Shown here one piece after another: positions 15,948 to 24,600 of a stretch of 46,291 bases of DNA. The position numbers were made by a program, and so were the translations under genes. The stretch spans positions 1 to 46,291 of the IMG/VR virus record IMGVR_UViG_3300036795_000111. One strand, 5' to 3'. The notes below the pieces were generated by a model. That model worked only from the letters and a program-made list of their open reading frames with translations. It was not told where the DNA came from and made no database searches. This DNA comes from a virus. Each line of letters begins with the position of its first letter. The first letter of the stretch is position 1.

Positions 15948-18447
15948 CCGTCCCCCCAAGGATGCTTTGGCCAAGAACGAATTCCGGCACGGGCCGGTAC
16001 GTGATGGGATATCCGAGTTTCTGGTAACGCAGTCCAATGTTGCCGATCAGGGTCTGGGGTTCTGAATTTCCCTCCACCTGAAAGGCCATCTGTCGGAACA
16101 CAATGGGGTTCTGCCAATAGATCGGGAGCTGCGATTGCGTCACGTCCGGCCCGAGCCACACATAGGTTTGATCCAAGGTCACGCCCTGGTCGTCGATGGC
16201 ACTCGCCAGCCACTGCGTCGCGGCCGACATGGAGGCGAAGACCGACCCTTCCACCAAGGAGTTCGCATTCAGGCTTTCGTCATCGGGTTGCAGTACGGTG
16301 CGGAGCGTGAACCCGAGGAGAGAGCCGTTTTCGGCGTAGGCCGAAGCGACCGATTGATACGTGTCGGAACGCCACAGCCGGCCCTCGCCGCCCGATAGGT
16401 CGCCAATGAACGAGTTATTGGCCTGCCATGCCTCGATCTGATTCGTCGTTGACGTGTGCGGACCCGAGAACTTGCCGATATCGAGATGGAACCAGAATTC
16501 GTCCGTGCGCTGCGCCGACCCGTAGATGAGCCGCAGGAGCGGCGCCGGCTGCCACGTGATGGTGATGCGGTAGACATTCTCGTTATAGGCCGCACTCATG
16601 CGGCTGCTCGCGACGGCATTGGCGAACGGCGTTACCACCCCCATGCCGCGGACACCGATCGGATCCGAGACCCGCGCATCGAAGTCGATGAGCCGCAACC
16701 CGTCGGGAGCCGCGAACAATACCCCTTTGGGCGTTGGCGTGAGGCTGTTAGGCGCCAACGTGCCGGTAGCGGTCAGGAGCGAATTCGCCCCCCATGTGCC
16801 GAGCGCTGGGTCGCCCGTGATCTGGCGGATATTAGAAGCGCCCTGGAACACCATCAGGGACTGGATGATGCCGCCCAGCTGATTGAACAGCGCCAATCCG
16901 ATGGCGGCCGTAACCGGGATCGTATCCGCAAACGTCAGCGTCTGCCCCCCCAGGAATGTTACCTGACAGGCAAGCGTAGGGTCCGACGCCACGACGGCGC
17001 TCGTGGGCGGGTCCGTCGTGTTGACGCCGAAATAGGACCGATTGCCGAACTGACGGGCAAATACCGGGACGTTGGGCAGCGGGTTTATGTTCGTATCGCC
17101 CGCGCCCCAGAGGGGATTGGCCGAGCTCCCGCCCGCGATCGTGACGCTGACGCCCATTGCCGTAGCGGTGGCGGCCTGCGACAGCGTCATGATGGCGCCC
17201 GCAAACGTCAGGGTCACCGGGCTCGTCCCGGTGATGTCCTGGTTCAGCGTGACGGTCGACCCGCTTACGTCCGTGACCGTTGTCCCCAACAGGACGCCCG
17301 CGCCGCCCACCGTCATGCCGGCAAAGATGCCCGCATTGCCCGGCGTCCCGACGACGGTGACTTGACTCTGACCGGACGTGAACGAGCAGCTTGCCTGTAC
17401 GACCGTCAAGTCAGACCCCAGAACCAGCGTGTTGGCGGGGATGCTGGCGCCCGTGATGGTCATGCCGGGCTGAACGCCCGTGATGGTCGGATTGCCGGAA
17501 AGTGCAGGTATGCCGTTTGCGGTATTGGCCTGCGTCGCCAGGGAGAAATTCGAGACGTCGAGCCAGCCAAATTTAAAAGACATCGCCGATACGGCGGTGA
17601 TCGCCACTCCGTTCGCTGTCGCGGACGCATTCGCCGACATCGTAACGACAGCCCCGAAGAATGTGACGAGCGTCGACGAAAGGTTCGCGAGCAGCGTCCC
17701 ACTGATTGTGATCGTCGTGCCGACGATATTCGTGATGAAGCTGAGCCCCAATCCTGGGCCAAGCGCTAATTGTCCAATCGAAAGGCCTGTCGCATTCGTC
17801 ACCGTAAAGTGATTGTCCCCCGCCGTCCCCGTAGCGGCGACCGTCACGGAGGGCGCAGAGACGCTGGCGATCGTCGCATTGCTCGGGATGCCAGGACCGA
17901 ATAACTGCATCCCGGTATCGAGAAAATCGACCGCGGATGAGGGGATGCCCGTGATCTGCGGTTGGCCGTTCGTCGTATTGCCCGTAAGGACGTTGTAATA
18001 GGGCGCGTTGCTGTCGCCGCCAGCGAACCCCGGATGCGTAAAGACGATCCGGGTCGCGATCTGGTCCGCCGTCGGCGGCGTCCAGTCGCCCGTTTGGGGT
18101 TGGGAGGTCGGCAGATTGGCGCTCGTCATGCCGGCAATTGGCAGGAATGCGCCCGTCGCCATGTTGTAGGCGAATGGCCGGTCCTTGCCCGCGAACGCCA
18201 AGGACACATACATGCCGTAAGCCATGTTGCCGATCGTCGCCAAGCACGTCAGGGGGCCGCCGCCATAGTCCGGCAGTGTCGCGACCTCTTGCGCGGCCGG
18301 CCGCGCAATGAACATGCCGCCCTGGTTCTGCGCCGGCATGAGGTTTTGGAGCAGCGAGCATGCGCCGGGGAAATCGGCCGTCCCGTCCAGTGCATCCGAC
18401 AGCCCGGCGGGCGGCCAGATGACAGATTTTGTCCTCCGCTGCGCCAT
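15931..18447 (-). CDS. Tail nozzle-like structural protein with Ig-like inserts, 838 aa
   Basis: Starts at ATG 18447 in the upstream TGA (TGATG). The N-terminus (WPPAGLSDALDGTADFPGA) and the C-terminal half (RQITGDPALGTWG, VLFAAPDGLRLIDFDA, MSAAYNENVYRITI) look like podovirus tail-nozzle proteins (T7 gp12/P22 gp10-like beta-propellers). Between about residues 170 and 480 there are four copies of a module of about 50 aa with GMxxxGxxIPxxTxVxxV and TVTL strands. One related module occurs in the neighbouring adaptor-like gene. It probably closes the tail tube. Assignment rests on propeller-like motifs and gene order. Confidence 0.65.
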   Translation of the reverse strand: MAQRRTKSVIWPPAGLSDALDGTADFPGACSLLQNLMPAQNQGGMFIARPAAQEVATLPDYGGGPLTCLATIGNMAYGMYVSLAFAGKDRPFAYNMATGAFLPIAGMTSANLPTSQPQTGDWTPPTADQIATRIVFTHPGFAGGDSNAPYYNVLTGNTTNGQPQITGIPSSAVDFLDTGMQLFGPGIPSNATIASVSAPSVTVAATGTAGDNHFTVTNATGLSIGQLALGPGLGLSFITNIVGTTITISGTLLANLSSTLVTFFGAVVTMSANASATANGVAITAVSAMSFKFGWLDVSNFSLATQANTANGIPALSGNPTITGVQPGMTITGASIPANTLVLGSDLTVVQASCSFTSGQSQVTVVGTPGNAGIFAGMTVGGAGVLLGTTVTDVSGSTVTLNQDITGTSPVTLTFAGAIMTLSQAATATAMGVSVTIAGGSSANPLWGAGDTNINPLPNVPVFARQFGNRSYFGVNTTDPPTSAVVASDPTLACQVTFLGGQTLTFADTIPVTAAIGLALFNQLGGIIQSLMVFQGASNIRQITGDPALGTWGANSLLTATGTLAPNSLTPTPKGVLFAAPDGLRLIDFDARVSDPIGVRGMGVVTPFANAVASSRMSAAYNENVYRITITWQPAPLLRLIYGSAQRTDEFWFHLDIGKFSGPHTSTTNQIEAWQANNSFIGDLSGGEGRLWRSDTYQSVASAYAENGSLLGFTLRTVLQPDDESLNANSLVEGSVFASMSAATQWLASAIDDQGVTLDQTYVWLGPDVTQSQLPIYWQNPIVFRQMAFQVEGNSEPQTLIGNIGLRYQKLGYPITYRPVPEFVLGQSILGGTDGLGP

Positions 18448-18803
18448 CACAAATGCGCGAAAACCGGCAAGTGACTAATGGCCCAGCCGGCCACGACGGC
18501 GAGACTGGCAATGACGCCACCCAGCATCCACCGCATCGTGACCAGATATGCCTTCTGCATGTTGGCGATTTCTTCGGCGAGCGTCTTGATGGCCGCTTGA
18601 TTTTGAGCGTGCATGTTCGCCACATTGCCGAGGAACTGCTCGCGCATTCCCCTTATTTCCTCCCGTATTTCGACGCGCACCTCATTGATGGCCTCACGGA
18701 AAACGCGGCGCTGAATGGCGCAATCATTCAGATGATCGGCGACAATCCGGCGCCACCCGAAGAGGCCAAGCCGCTGAACCGGCGTGTCCTCTGAATATCT
18801 CAC
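18447..18803 (-). CDS. Coiled-coil protein with C-terminal membrane anchor, about 118 aa
   Basis: Start is ambiguous: GTG 18803, two bases after the upstream stop, or GTG 18845, which overlaps the upstream gene by 40 bases. A charged helix (EINEVRVEIREEIRGMREQ-type) is followed by one hydrophobic helix near the C-terminus (WMLGGVIASLAVVAGWAI). The layout recalls phage holin-like or XhlA-type haemolysin proteins: a coiled coil plus one C-terminal membrane span. A role in lysis or tail-membrane contact is possible. Confidence 0.55.
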   Translation of the reverse strand: MRYSEDTPVQRLGLFGWRRIVADHLNDCAIQRRVFREAINEVRVEIREEIRGMREQFLGNVANMHAQNQAAIKTLAEEIANMQKAYLVTMRWMLGGVIASLAVVAGWAISHLPVFAHL

Positions 18804-18805
18804 CG

Positions 18806-19801
18806 CTACCAGCCAATTGTTTTCGTCGACGGCAACGACGGCCACGCCTGCCCGAAGGTGCGACGGTCGAGCTCGACGCGCTTCGGCCGGTTGGCGTCAT
18901 CGTCCTTTGCCGCCAGGTATGCGGACAATTTCTGGTCCGGCGAGCCAGGCACATCGGGGCCGCCAAGCAATTGCGGCGCCCGATCGTCATCAACGAGCTG
19001 ACACAACCGCCCCGTCAGCTTTTCGATCAGGTAGCCGTCATTGGGAAACCACGGATAGGTCGTAAAATCCGTGATCGGTGGCATCAATGCCTGATACCGA
19101 ATCGACGCTTGCTGAGCCGATGACGGCGGCGGATATACCCATGTCGTCGGCGCGTATCCGAATATCAGTGACGCTTGGGGAATCGTCAGGATGGCGCTCT
19201 GCGACAGAACGGCGCTTTGCGTTCCGGTATTGACCGATAGAAGTGTCGTGCCCGGCACGATGCCCTGACCCGCAACACCGAGACCCGGCGCCAGTCGAAC
19301 CATGTTCGCGATATTGGCGACCGCGGTAGAATTTGCCGTCACGTCGCCGGTCGTCGCCTGCTGGATGCGATCACTGATCGGTGACGACATATCGGTAGCC
19401 TCGAGCCACACGTAAGAATTCAGCCCCGGTTGCTGGACCTGAAGGTCGAATTCCGCGAGGTCGACGGGGATGACCGGATACGGAACGCCGTTCAGCCACC
19501 AGATGAATGATTTCTGCGAGCCCGATGAGCCGCTGCTGCCGGACATCCGCAGATAGTCGAGCGGCAGCTGATAGGGGCCGGACCCGAAACTGGACGGCGG
19601 CGTTGCGGGCAACAACCCGGACGAGATGACGCCGGGCGCGAAGGTGAAGACGAACTGGCGCCGCGCCAGTGCGAAATCGCGTTCCTGCGCCAGATCCGAC
19701 AGGATGGCATTGAGGAGAAGCTGCGCCTGCGCTTGCTTGTTCGGACAGTGCGCCGCCTCAGTCGCAATCGCTATGATCTGGCCAGCCGTCAGGGCGCTCA
19801 T
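18806..19801 (-). CDS. Head-tail adaptor/tail tubular A-like protein, 331 aa
   Basis: The N-terminal helical segment (AGQIIAIATEAAHCPNKQAQAQLLLNA, shown in part) with AQERDFALARRQFVFT and the later YQLPLDYLRM resemble podovirus tail tubular protein A or adaptor proteins (T7 gp11/N4-like), in which YxLPxDxLR is typical. An inserted Ig-like module (LAPGLGVAGQGIVPGTTLLSV) sits in the middle. The C-terminal helices (LIEKLTGRLCQLV, LSAYLAAKDDDAN) fit the family. Position between head genes and nozzle supports the call. Confidence 0.6.
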   Translation of the reverse strand: MSALTAGQIIAIATEAAHCPNKQAQAQLLLNAILSDLAQERDFALARRQFVFTFAPGVISSGLLPATPPSSFGSGPYQLPLDYLRMSGSSGSSGSQKSFIWWLNGVPYPVIPVDLAEFDLQVQQPGLNSYVWLEATDMSSPISDRIQQATTGDVTANSTAVANIANMVRLAPGLGVAGQGIVPGTTLLSVNTGTQSAVLSQSAILTIPQASLIFGYAPTTWVYPPPSSAQQASIRYQALMPPITDFTTYPWFPNDGYLIEKLTGRLCQLVDDDRAPQLLGGPDVPGSPDQKLSAYLAAKDDDANRPKRVELDRRTFGQAWPSLPSTKTIGW

Positions 19802-20368
19802 TCACGCCGCAGCCGAGCGACTGCCCCTCACGGCATCGAGCCGTTCCGCAATCTGATCAGACAGCACCTGGAATGGATCATCGCCATCCAGGACGCGCCG
19901 GCATTCCGAGATTGCCTTTTGGGTCTCTTCGATCTTGTCGAAGCAATCCTTGATGGCGGTGCGGTGCTGTTTGAGGTTGCTGGACTGCGCGTCCGTCAAG
20001 ATGATGGGAGTGCGCCGATTACGATTCGCCGCAGCATTATTTGCCTCATACTCGACCGTCTCTTCGGCCAGCCGCTTGCGGGCCTGCTCGATGAGGGCGA
20101 TGTTGTTGAGGATGCGCCCGTAATGGCCCGAGAGGTCGACTTTCGCCTTCAGGCGATCCGCAGCCGCCTCGACGCGCTCCAGCATGGCGTAGATTTCCTT
20201 GGCGTCCGCCGTCTCGTCGATGACGGCCTCGAAGACAATGGCGCCCTCGCCAACCTGGCGCTGAAAGACGAGCTTCTGCATCCGCGCCGCCGTGACGCCC
20301 CGCGCCCGCTCAGCTGCGGAGAACTCCTCCAGGACGGCCGCTACCTCGACGGCAAGGTTCTCGGTCAT
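19802..20368 (-). CDS. Coiled-coil structural protein, 188 aa
   Basis: Entirely helical and charged (VEAAADRLKAKVDLSG, IEQARKRLAEETVEYEANN, DKIEETQKAISECRRVL). No domain recognised. It lies one base from the adaptor-like gene and overlaps the upstream gene by four bases (ATGA). Likely an assembly or ejection component. Confidence 0.55.
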   Translation of the reverse strand: MTENLAVEVAAVLEEFSAAERARGVTAARMQKLVFQRQVGEGAIVFEAVIDETADAKEIYAMLERVEAAADRLKAKVDLSGHYGRILNNIALIEQARKRLAEETVEYEANNAAANRNRRTPIILTDAQSSNLKQHRTAIKDCFDKIEETQKAISECRRVLDGDDPFQVLSDQIAERLDAVRGSRSAAA

Positions 20369-21030
20369 GCCGGCCTCCGATGGATGGCGTCAAACCCGAA
20401 CCCCGCACTGCCGCCGCCGCTCGCGAGCCCGCCCGGATAGACCATCGTGCCGAGCTGTTCGTTGTAATAGGTGCGTGATCGGCCATCGACCTGGGCGACG
20501 TGCATCCACGCCTTGCCCATCAGATCAGCGAGATAGAGGCGCTGCGCGAGCGTGATGTTCTGGTAAGTGCGGCCGTGTACGAACACCCGTTGGTCAATGA
20601 TAATGGGGTCCGGCGGGCACTCGCGGCCATTGGCGAGCCGCAGTCGCGGCAGGTTGATGCGGATATCGCCCAGCTCCGCCATCTCCCGTTCAAATGCCTC
20701 ATCGACCGGGACAAGGCCCAATTCGCGCCGGGCTTCGTCCGTCGCCAGGTCCATCAGCAGGCGCGCGCGCTTCTGCCTCCGCTCCTTCGCGACCTGCTCC
20801 CGCGCCTTGGCCTTGATGGCCTCGATTTCCTCATTCGTCAGGATATCGTCCAGCCGGAAATCGTCCTCGGGCTCAGCGGCCAACCCGAGGGAGGCCAGCG
20901 TCGGCGGCTCCTCGACCGCCGGGGCCGCCTCTGCGGCAGCAGCCGCTTCGGCCTTTTTGCGGTCGCGCGTTGCCTGCCCCTTGGCGCGTGCGGCAATGCG
21001 CTGTTCGGGCGTCATGTCTGCAAAGCTCAT
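20365..21030 (-). CDS. Hypothetical virion-associated protein, 221 aa
   Basis: Starts at ATG 21030 overlapping the upstream TGA (ATGA). The N-terminal third is Lys/Ala/Glu-rich (MTPEQRIAARAKGQATRD, AIKAKAREQVAKERRQ). The C-terminal part has RINLPRLRLANGRECPPDP and VHGRTYQNITLAQRLYLADLMG, and ends SAGFGFDAIHRR. A similar combination is common downstream of N4-type capsid genes in Rhizobiales phages, but no function is known to me. Confidence 0.6.
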   Translation of the reverse strand: MSFADMTPEQRIAARAKGQATRDRKKAEAAAAAEAAPAVEEPPTLASLGLAAEPEDDFRLDDILTNEEIEAIKAKAREQVAKERRQKRARLLMDLATDEARRELGLVPVDEAFEREMAELGDIRINLPRLRLANGRECPPDPIIIDQRVFVHGRTYQNITLAQRLYLADLMGKAWMHVAQVDGRSRTYYNEQLGTMVYPGGLASGGGSAGFGFDAIHRRPA

Positions 21031-21329
21031 ACGAAATGCCACTGGCTAGAGCCGCTGGCGATGGCCGCGGCGGATACGATGATGGGGAAGCCCGTTGCGG
21101 GGTCGAACGCAATGACATCGCCGGGAAAGATCTTGATCATGCCGCGGCGCGGGATCATCAGCAGGCCGTTGTAATCGACGAACGAATTCGGCGATTTGGA
21201 CAGCGGATTGATGTCATCGACGATCCCCGCCTTGAGGGTAGCCATATTGGCCGGCGTCAGGACGTTCGGCGACTGGTTGAACGTGAATGCCGTCAGTGAC
21301 GTAGTGGCGTTCGTGCCGAGGGTCGCCAT
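21027..21329 (-). CDS. Hypothetical capsid-proximal protein, 100 aa
   Basis: Begins MATLGTNATTSLTAF; central SFVDYNGLLMIPRRGMIK, then FPGDVIAFDPATGFPIIVS. A small beta protein, possibly a decoration or connector component given its place in the head-gene cluster. Its start overlaps the micro-gene upstream (TAATG). Confidence 0.55.
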   Translation of the reverse strand: MATLGTNATTSLTAFTFNQSPNVLTPANMATLKAGIVDDINPLSKSPNSFVDYNGLLMIPRRGMIKIFPGDVIAFDPATGFPIIVSAAAIASGSSQWHFV

Positions 21330-21439
21330 TACGATTTTCCCTTGCGCTTCGTCTTGGGCTTCGGCATGCCGCCGCCCTTCGCGGCCCGCATGGCCTTCAG
21401 GCCCTTGGACATGCTCTTGCCCTTGGGCTTCTTCTCCAT
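21329..21439 (-). CDS. Very basic microprotein, 36 aa
   Basis: ATG 21439 with GGAG about ten bases upstream; an in-frame GTG at 21454 is an alternative. MEKKPKGKSMSKGLKAMRAA is followed by a GGG hinge and KPKTKRKGKS. More than a third of residues are Lys/Arg, as in nucleic-acid-binding peptides. TAATG overlap with the next gene. Possibly packaged with DNA or acting in assembly. Confidence 0.6.
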   Translation of the reverse strand: MEKKPKGKSMSKGLKAMRAAKGGGMPKPKTKRKGKS

Positions 21440-21455
21440 TTCGTCGCGCTCCACG

Positions 21456-21989
21456 TCACTGCTCCGCGACGCTGACTGACACGTTGGTTACGTTTATGGT
21501 GCTGGTGCTCGATCCCATCACCAAGTCGAACCAGTACCCGGTATTGAGGACGAGCCCCGTCACGACGCACTGCACCGAAAAATTCTGCGTCAGGACACCC
21601 GTCAGGCTGACGTTCGCCAGCTGATTTCCGCAAGCGGAGCCGGTTGAGGCGGCGTTGTTTGCGGGAGCCGTCCCGGTGCCGTAGCGAATTCCAAGGATCG
21701 CCGTAGCGCCCGTCGCGCCGAATACCTCATTGCCAGAGATCGTAACCAGCGCAACGCCGTCATAATGTGGAGTAAACGAGTTGGTCTGGCCGATCCCGGC
21801 CATGACGCCGGTCGTTGAGGTCTGCGCCGTCGCATTGGGCGGCGTGTTCTGGTATGTGTTGGCCGGTATGCCCGCGGCCTTCGCCACACTGATGGATGGA
21901 TCGATCGCGCCGCCAATAAGCCCGAAGCCCGGCGTCAGGAAGTCGAGTGCCACCGCCAGAACGGCGGCGATTTTGAGCCAGCGTTTCAT
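21456..21989 (-). CDS. Secreted beta-rich protein, 177 aa
   Basis: Starts at ATG 21989 in the upstream TGA; the longer frame is antisense-like. Signal peptide MKRWLKIAAVLAVALDFLTP. The mature part has NTYQNTPPNATAQTSTTG, YDGVALVTISGNEVFG and WFDLVMGSSTSTINVTNVSV, resembling jelly-roll domains of head-fibre or decoration proteins. It lies directly between head genes, where an exported product is unexpected. Confidence 0.6.
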   Translation of the reverse strand: MKRWLKIAAVLAVALDFLTPGFGLIGGAIDPSISVAKAAGIPANTYQNTPPNATAQTSTTGVMAGIGQTNSFTPHYDGVALVTISGNEVFGATGATAILGIRYGTGTAPANNAASTGSACGNQLANVSLTGVLTQNFSVQCVVTGLVLNTGYWFDLVMGSSTSTINVTNVSVSVAEQ

Positions 21990-22306
21990 CATGGGCCGCC
22001 CGTCTGCCAAGCGAGAATAGCCGCGAGGTTGGGGGTCTGCTGCAGAAACGTCGTCAGGTCGGTGCCGAGCTGTGCGGCCGCCGTGCCGAGATTGGTCGAC
22101 AGCGTACCGGAGGTAATGCCCGTGATGCCCGTTACGGGCTCCCCGACCTGAAACCGCAGCGTCTGCGCGTTCGGAGCCGGACCCGGTGCCGCCGCGGCCC
22201 CATAGCCGGGCTCGTTGCCGAGCCCGCCGGACGGCATAACCGTGACGCCGCCCGTACCCTCTGGAACCCAACAGACATCCACGTACCCTCTAAGCATCCA
22301 AGCCAT
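21989..22306 (-). CDS. Hypothetical capsid-adjacent protein, 105 aa
   Basis: MAWMLRGYVDVCWVPEG, with GGAG upstream of the ATG. Contains TLRFQVGEPVTGITG and a C-terminal helix (LGTDLTTFLQQTPNLAAI). Immediately downstream of the major capsid gene, where several phages place a small protein with WVPxGxG; possibly a head completion or decoration protein. Confidence 0.6.
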   Translation of the reverse strand: MAWMLRGYVDVCWVPEGTGGVTVMPSGGLGNEPGYGAAAAPGPAPNAQTLRFQVGEPVTGITGITSGTLSTNLGTAAAQLGTDLTTFLQQTPNLAAILAWQTGGP

Positions 22307-22322
22307 TTCTACTCCTTTACGA

Positions 22323-23696
22323 TCAACCGAAGGCGCCAGTGCTGGACGCAGAACTTTCTATTGCGGCGCCAAACTGTTGGTTTAAAATCACCATGCCGTC
22401 CCATCCCTTCCACCCCATGATGCGGAGTTGGTTCATGGGGTCGGACTTATCGGGGCTCAGCAACTTGATCCATTCGATGCGGGCCAGCTCCAGGGCGGCG
22501 AAGTAGTTTTCGCCAAACACATAGGAGCGGAACACCGTGACGCCGCTCGCGGGCGCCGCTGGCGGCACCTGCATGACGCCAATGCCCGTAATCGTTACGG
22601 TCGTGGCGGGCGGCAGTTGCACGGCTTGACCCGCATAGGGTCCGACCGTTGGACCCTGCGAGCACACCCCCAGGGCCTGCGGGTTGGCGCCCGTGCCGAC
22701 GCCGATGTAAACCGAATACGTGAAGCCCACAGTGCTGGGCGTCAGGACTTGGATGGAGCCGTTCGGCCCCGTCACGGATTGGGCGCCCGACTTCGCGTAA
22801 ATCTGGCTCTCGTACTGGTTCTGCGTATCCGAACCCGTGACGATGATGAAATAGTTGGCGTTGGTCGCGAGATTGCCGCCCGACGATTGGGGCGTGTACG
22901 TGACGCCGTTGGCGTTGTTGGCGAAGCCCGTCCAGCTCGGGACCAAGTTGCTTTCGCAGAAGTGCAGGCCCCGCCACTGGCCGACCTCATTGATGTACAG
23001 TTTGTTGATATCGCTGTACGACCAGGCGAGCTGGACCGTCGCATTGTTGGCGAAGTCATTCAGCACCAGGGGGTGCGCGACGCTGACATAGTGTTCGTGG
23101 CTCCGCGGATTGGCCGTCGCCTTCCGGGGGCCTTCCTCGATGTCCTTCTGCACATCCTCGCCCGTCGGGCCGTTCATCATGTAGGCGCCGAGCGTCTTCA
23201 GGTTCGCGACCGTGCGGTTGACGGTCGTCGGGTCCAGGAGGTCGCCGGCCGCGAGGGCGCCCCGGCTGCCGCGCGTATTGACGAAATTGACCTGCGTCGC
23301 GGAGGTCAGTTGCACGAGCATGTTGCGTTCGTACGTTTCCGATACCTGCATGCGCAGCAGTCGAGAGGCCTGGCTCAGCACATCGTAAAGGGGCGTCAAT
23401 TCCGACACGTCCGTCAGGTTGACGCGATCCCCCCACTGGTTCATGACGCCGGTAACCTGAGAGATCGTCGGCGCCTGCCCGACGGGCGGCACGCCTTCGT
23501 TCAGGGGCGCATACGGCAGGGTGAGGCGGTTGAACCGTGTGGCCGTGTACGTAAGGCCCATCCGCTCCGGCAGCTTGATCTTCTGCGCAAATTGCCGGAC
23601 CACGAGATGCCGCTGCGCGACCGGCAGGACGGTTTTGTCGAGATAGCGCTGGGTTGCGCCTTGATAGCTGATTGACGTACCCAGAGATGCGACCAT
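22323..23696 (-). CDS. Major capsid protein, N4-gp56 family-like, 457 aa
   Basis: The N-terminal half fits the N4-gp56 capsid family: QRYLDKTVLPVAQRHLV near residue 17, RFNRLTLPYAPLNEGVPP near 55, then MNQWGDRVNLTDVSELTP and YERNMLVQLTSATQV. After about residue 270 an Ig/FN3-like insertion is visible (NANYFIIVTGSD...YSVYIGVGTG...TTVTITGIG) before the family C-terminus (YVFGENYFAALELARIEW, WDGMVILNQQFG). It forms the icosahedral shell. The scaffold gene is immediately upstream and the portal further up, the expected head-gene order. Confidence 0.85.
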   Translation of the reverse strand: MVASLGTSISYQGATQRYLDKTVLPVAQRHLVVRQFAQKIKLPERMGLTYTATRFNRLTLPYAPLNEGVPPVGQAPTISQVTGVMNQWGDRVNLTDVSELTPLYDVLSQASRLLRMQVSETYERNMLVQLTSATQVNFVNTRGSRGALAAGDLLDPTTVNRTVANLKTLGAYMMNGPTGEDVQKDIEEGPRKATANPRSHEHYVSVAHPLVLNDFANNATVQLAWSYSDINKLYINEVGQWRGLHFCESNLVPSWTGFANNANGVTYTPQSSGGNLATNANYFIIVTGSDTQNQYESQIYAKSGAQSVTGPNGSIQVLTPSTVGFTYSVYIGVGTGANPQALGVCSQGPTVGPYAGQAVQLPPATTVTITGIGVMQVPPAAPASGVTVFRSYVFGENYFAALELARIEWIKLLSPDKSDPMNQLRIMGWKGWDGMVILNQQFGAAIESSASSTGAFG

Positions 23697-23710
23697 TCCT
23701 CACCCTCTTC

Positions 23711-23731
23711 CCCGGCCCCCGCTCGGCCGGG
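23711..23731 (-). other. Perfect 7-bp GC hairpin 5' of capsid gene
   Basis: CCCGGCC, a 7-base loop and GGCCGGG lie between the scaffold stop and the capsid ATG, with the ribosome binding site just downstream. There is no U-run, so it is more likely an mRNA processing or stability element than a terminator. Confidence 0.5.
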
Positions 23732-23742
23732 AGGGCGAGCGA

Positions 23743-24531
23743 TCAGGCGCCTTGCAAAAACTCGCCGACCGTGATGCCGCGTAGCAGCGCATCATCGTCG
23801 GCGTCCTGGTTCTGGTTGCGGCGCCCACCCTGCACCGCCGCCGTCGACCGCGTCCCGCTCGGGCGGGTCGTCTGGCTGGCGATGCGGCGACGGCCGCGGA
23901 CCCGCTGCTGATCGGATGCCCGCGCGTGCTTGGCCCGCACTTCGGCGCCGATCATCCGGTCCAAAATCTCTTCCCGCGATGGGTTGCGGCCCTGGGTGCG
24001 CTCCGTGATCAGCGTCGATTCGACCTGATCTTTGAACTTTCGCGCCACCGGATCGGCCCGCGCCAAATTATCGAAAGCTTGCTTGTCCAACAGATCCGCG
24101 CCCTGCAGTCGCGTCATCAAGATTTCGCGCTGGAAGCGATCCGATAGGCGGCGCTCCGTGTATTGCTGCTGTTGGAATGGATCCATCAGCAGAAAATTCT
24201 CGCGCTCTTGCTGCTCGATCTGCGCTTGGCGGAGAGGGTCTGGCTGCGGCGGCTGATACGGCGGAGGCGCCGCGGGTTGCCGCGTCAGCAGCGACCGAAG
24301 TTCCTTGACTTCCTGGCTGAGCGACCGGATGCGGCGCTCGGCTCGGGACGGCTGCGGGCGCTGCGGCTGCGTTTGCTCCGGCGGCTCTTCGTCGCCGCCA
24401 TCCGCATCCGCATCATCGCCGAGGTCGAGCTCTTCGCCCTCGCCCGGCTCTTCGCCCTCTACATCATCATCAAGGAGTTGGTCGAGTTCGTCCGCCTCGA
24501 CGGGCTGTGGCCCGGCGCGTTCTTCCGACAT
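23743..24531 (-). CDS. Scaffolding-like protein, 262 aa
   Basis: A strongly acidic N-terminus (DELDQLLDDDVEGEEPGEG) is followed by a coiled coil (RRIRSLSQEVKELRSLL), a Gln-rich helix (FLLMDPFQQQQYTERR) and a basic C-terminal region (VRGRRRIASQ). An acidic start, central helix and basic end, immediately upstream of the capsid gene, are hallmarks of phage scaffolding proteins that template procapsid assembly. AGGAGAAATC before the ATG is a good ribosome binding site. Confidence 0.75.
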   Translation of the reverse strand: MSEERAGPQPVEADELDQLLDDDVEGEEPGEGEELDLGDDADADGGDEEPPEQTQPQRPQPSRAERRIRSLSQEVKELRSLLTRQPAAPPPYQPPQPDPLRQAQIEQQERENFLLMDPFQQQQYTERRLSDRFQREILMTRLQGADLLDKQAFDNLARADPVARKFKDQVESTLITERTQGRNPSREEILDRMIGAEVRAKHARASDQQRVRGRRRIASQTTRPSGTRSTAAVQGGRRNQNQDADDDALLRGITVGEFLQGA

Positions 24532-24600
24532 GATTTCTCCTGCAGGTTACGCCCGCAACGCGATCAGTGGGGTTACGGCCACTAGACGTTGTGCATGTGG

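Noticed and set aside
16456-17769. Plus-strand 437-aa frame
   Set aside because: Antisense of the tail-nozzle gene; Arg/Asp-rich shadow.
22428-23675. Plus-strand 415-aa frame
   Set aside because: Antisense of the major capsid gene, which is clearly the coding strand.
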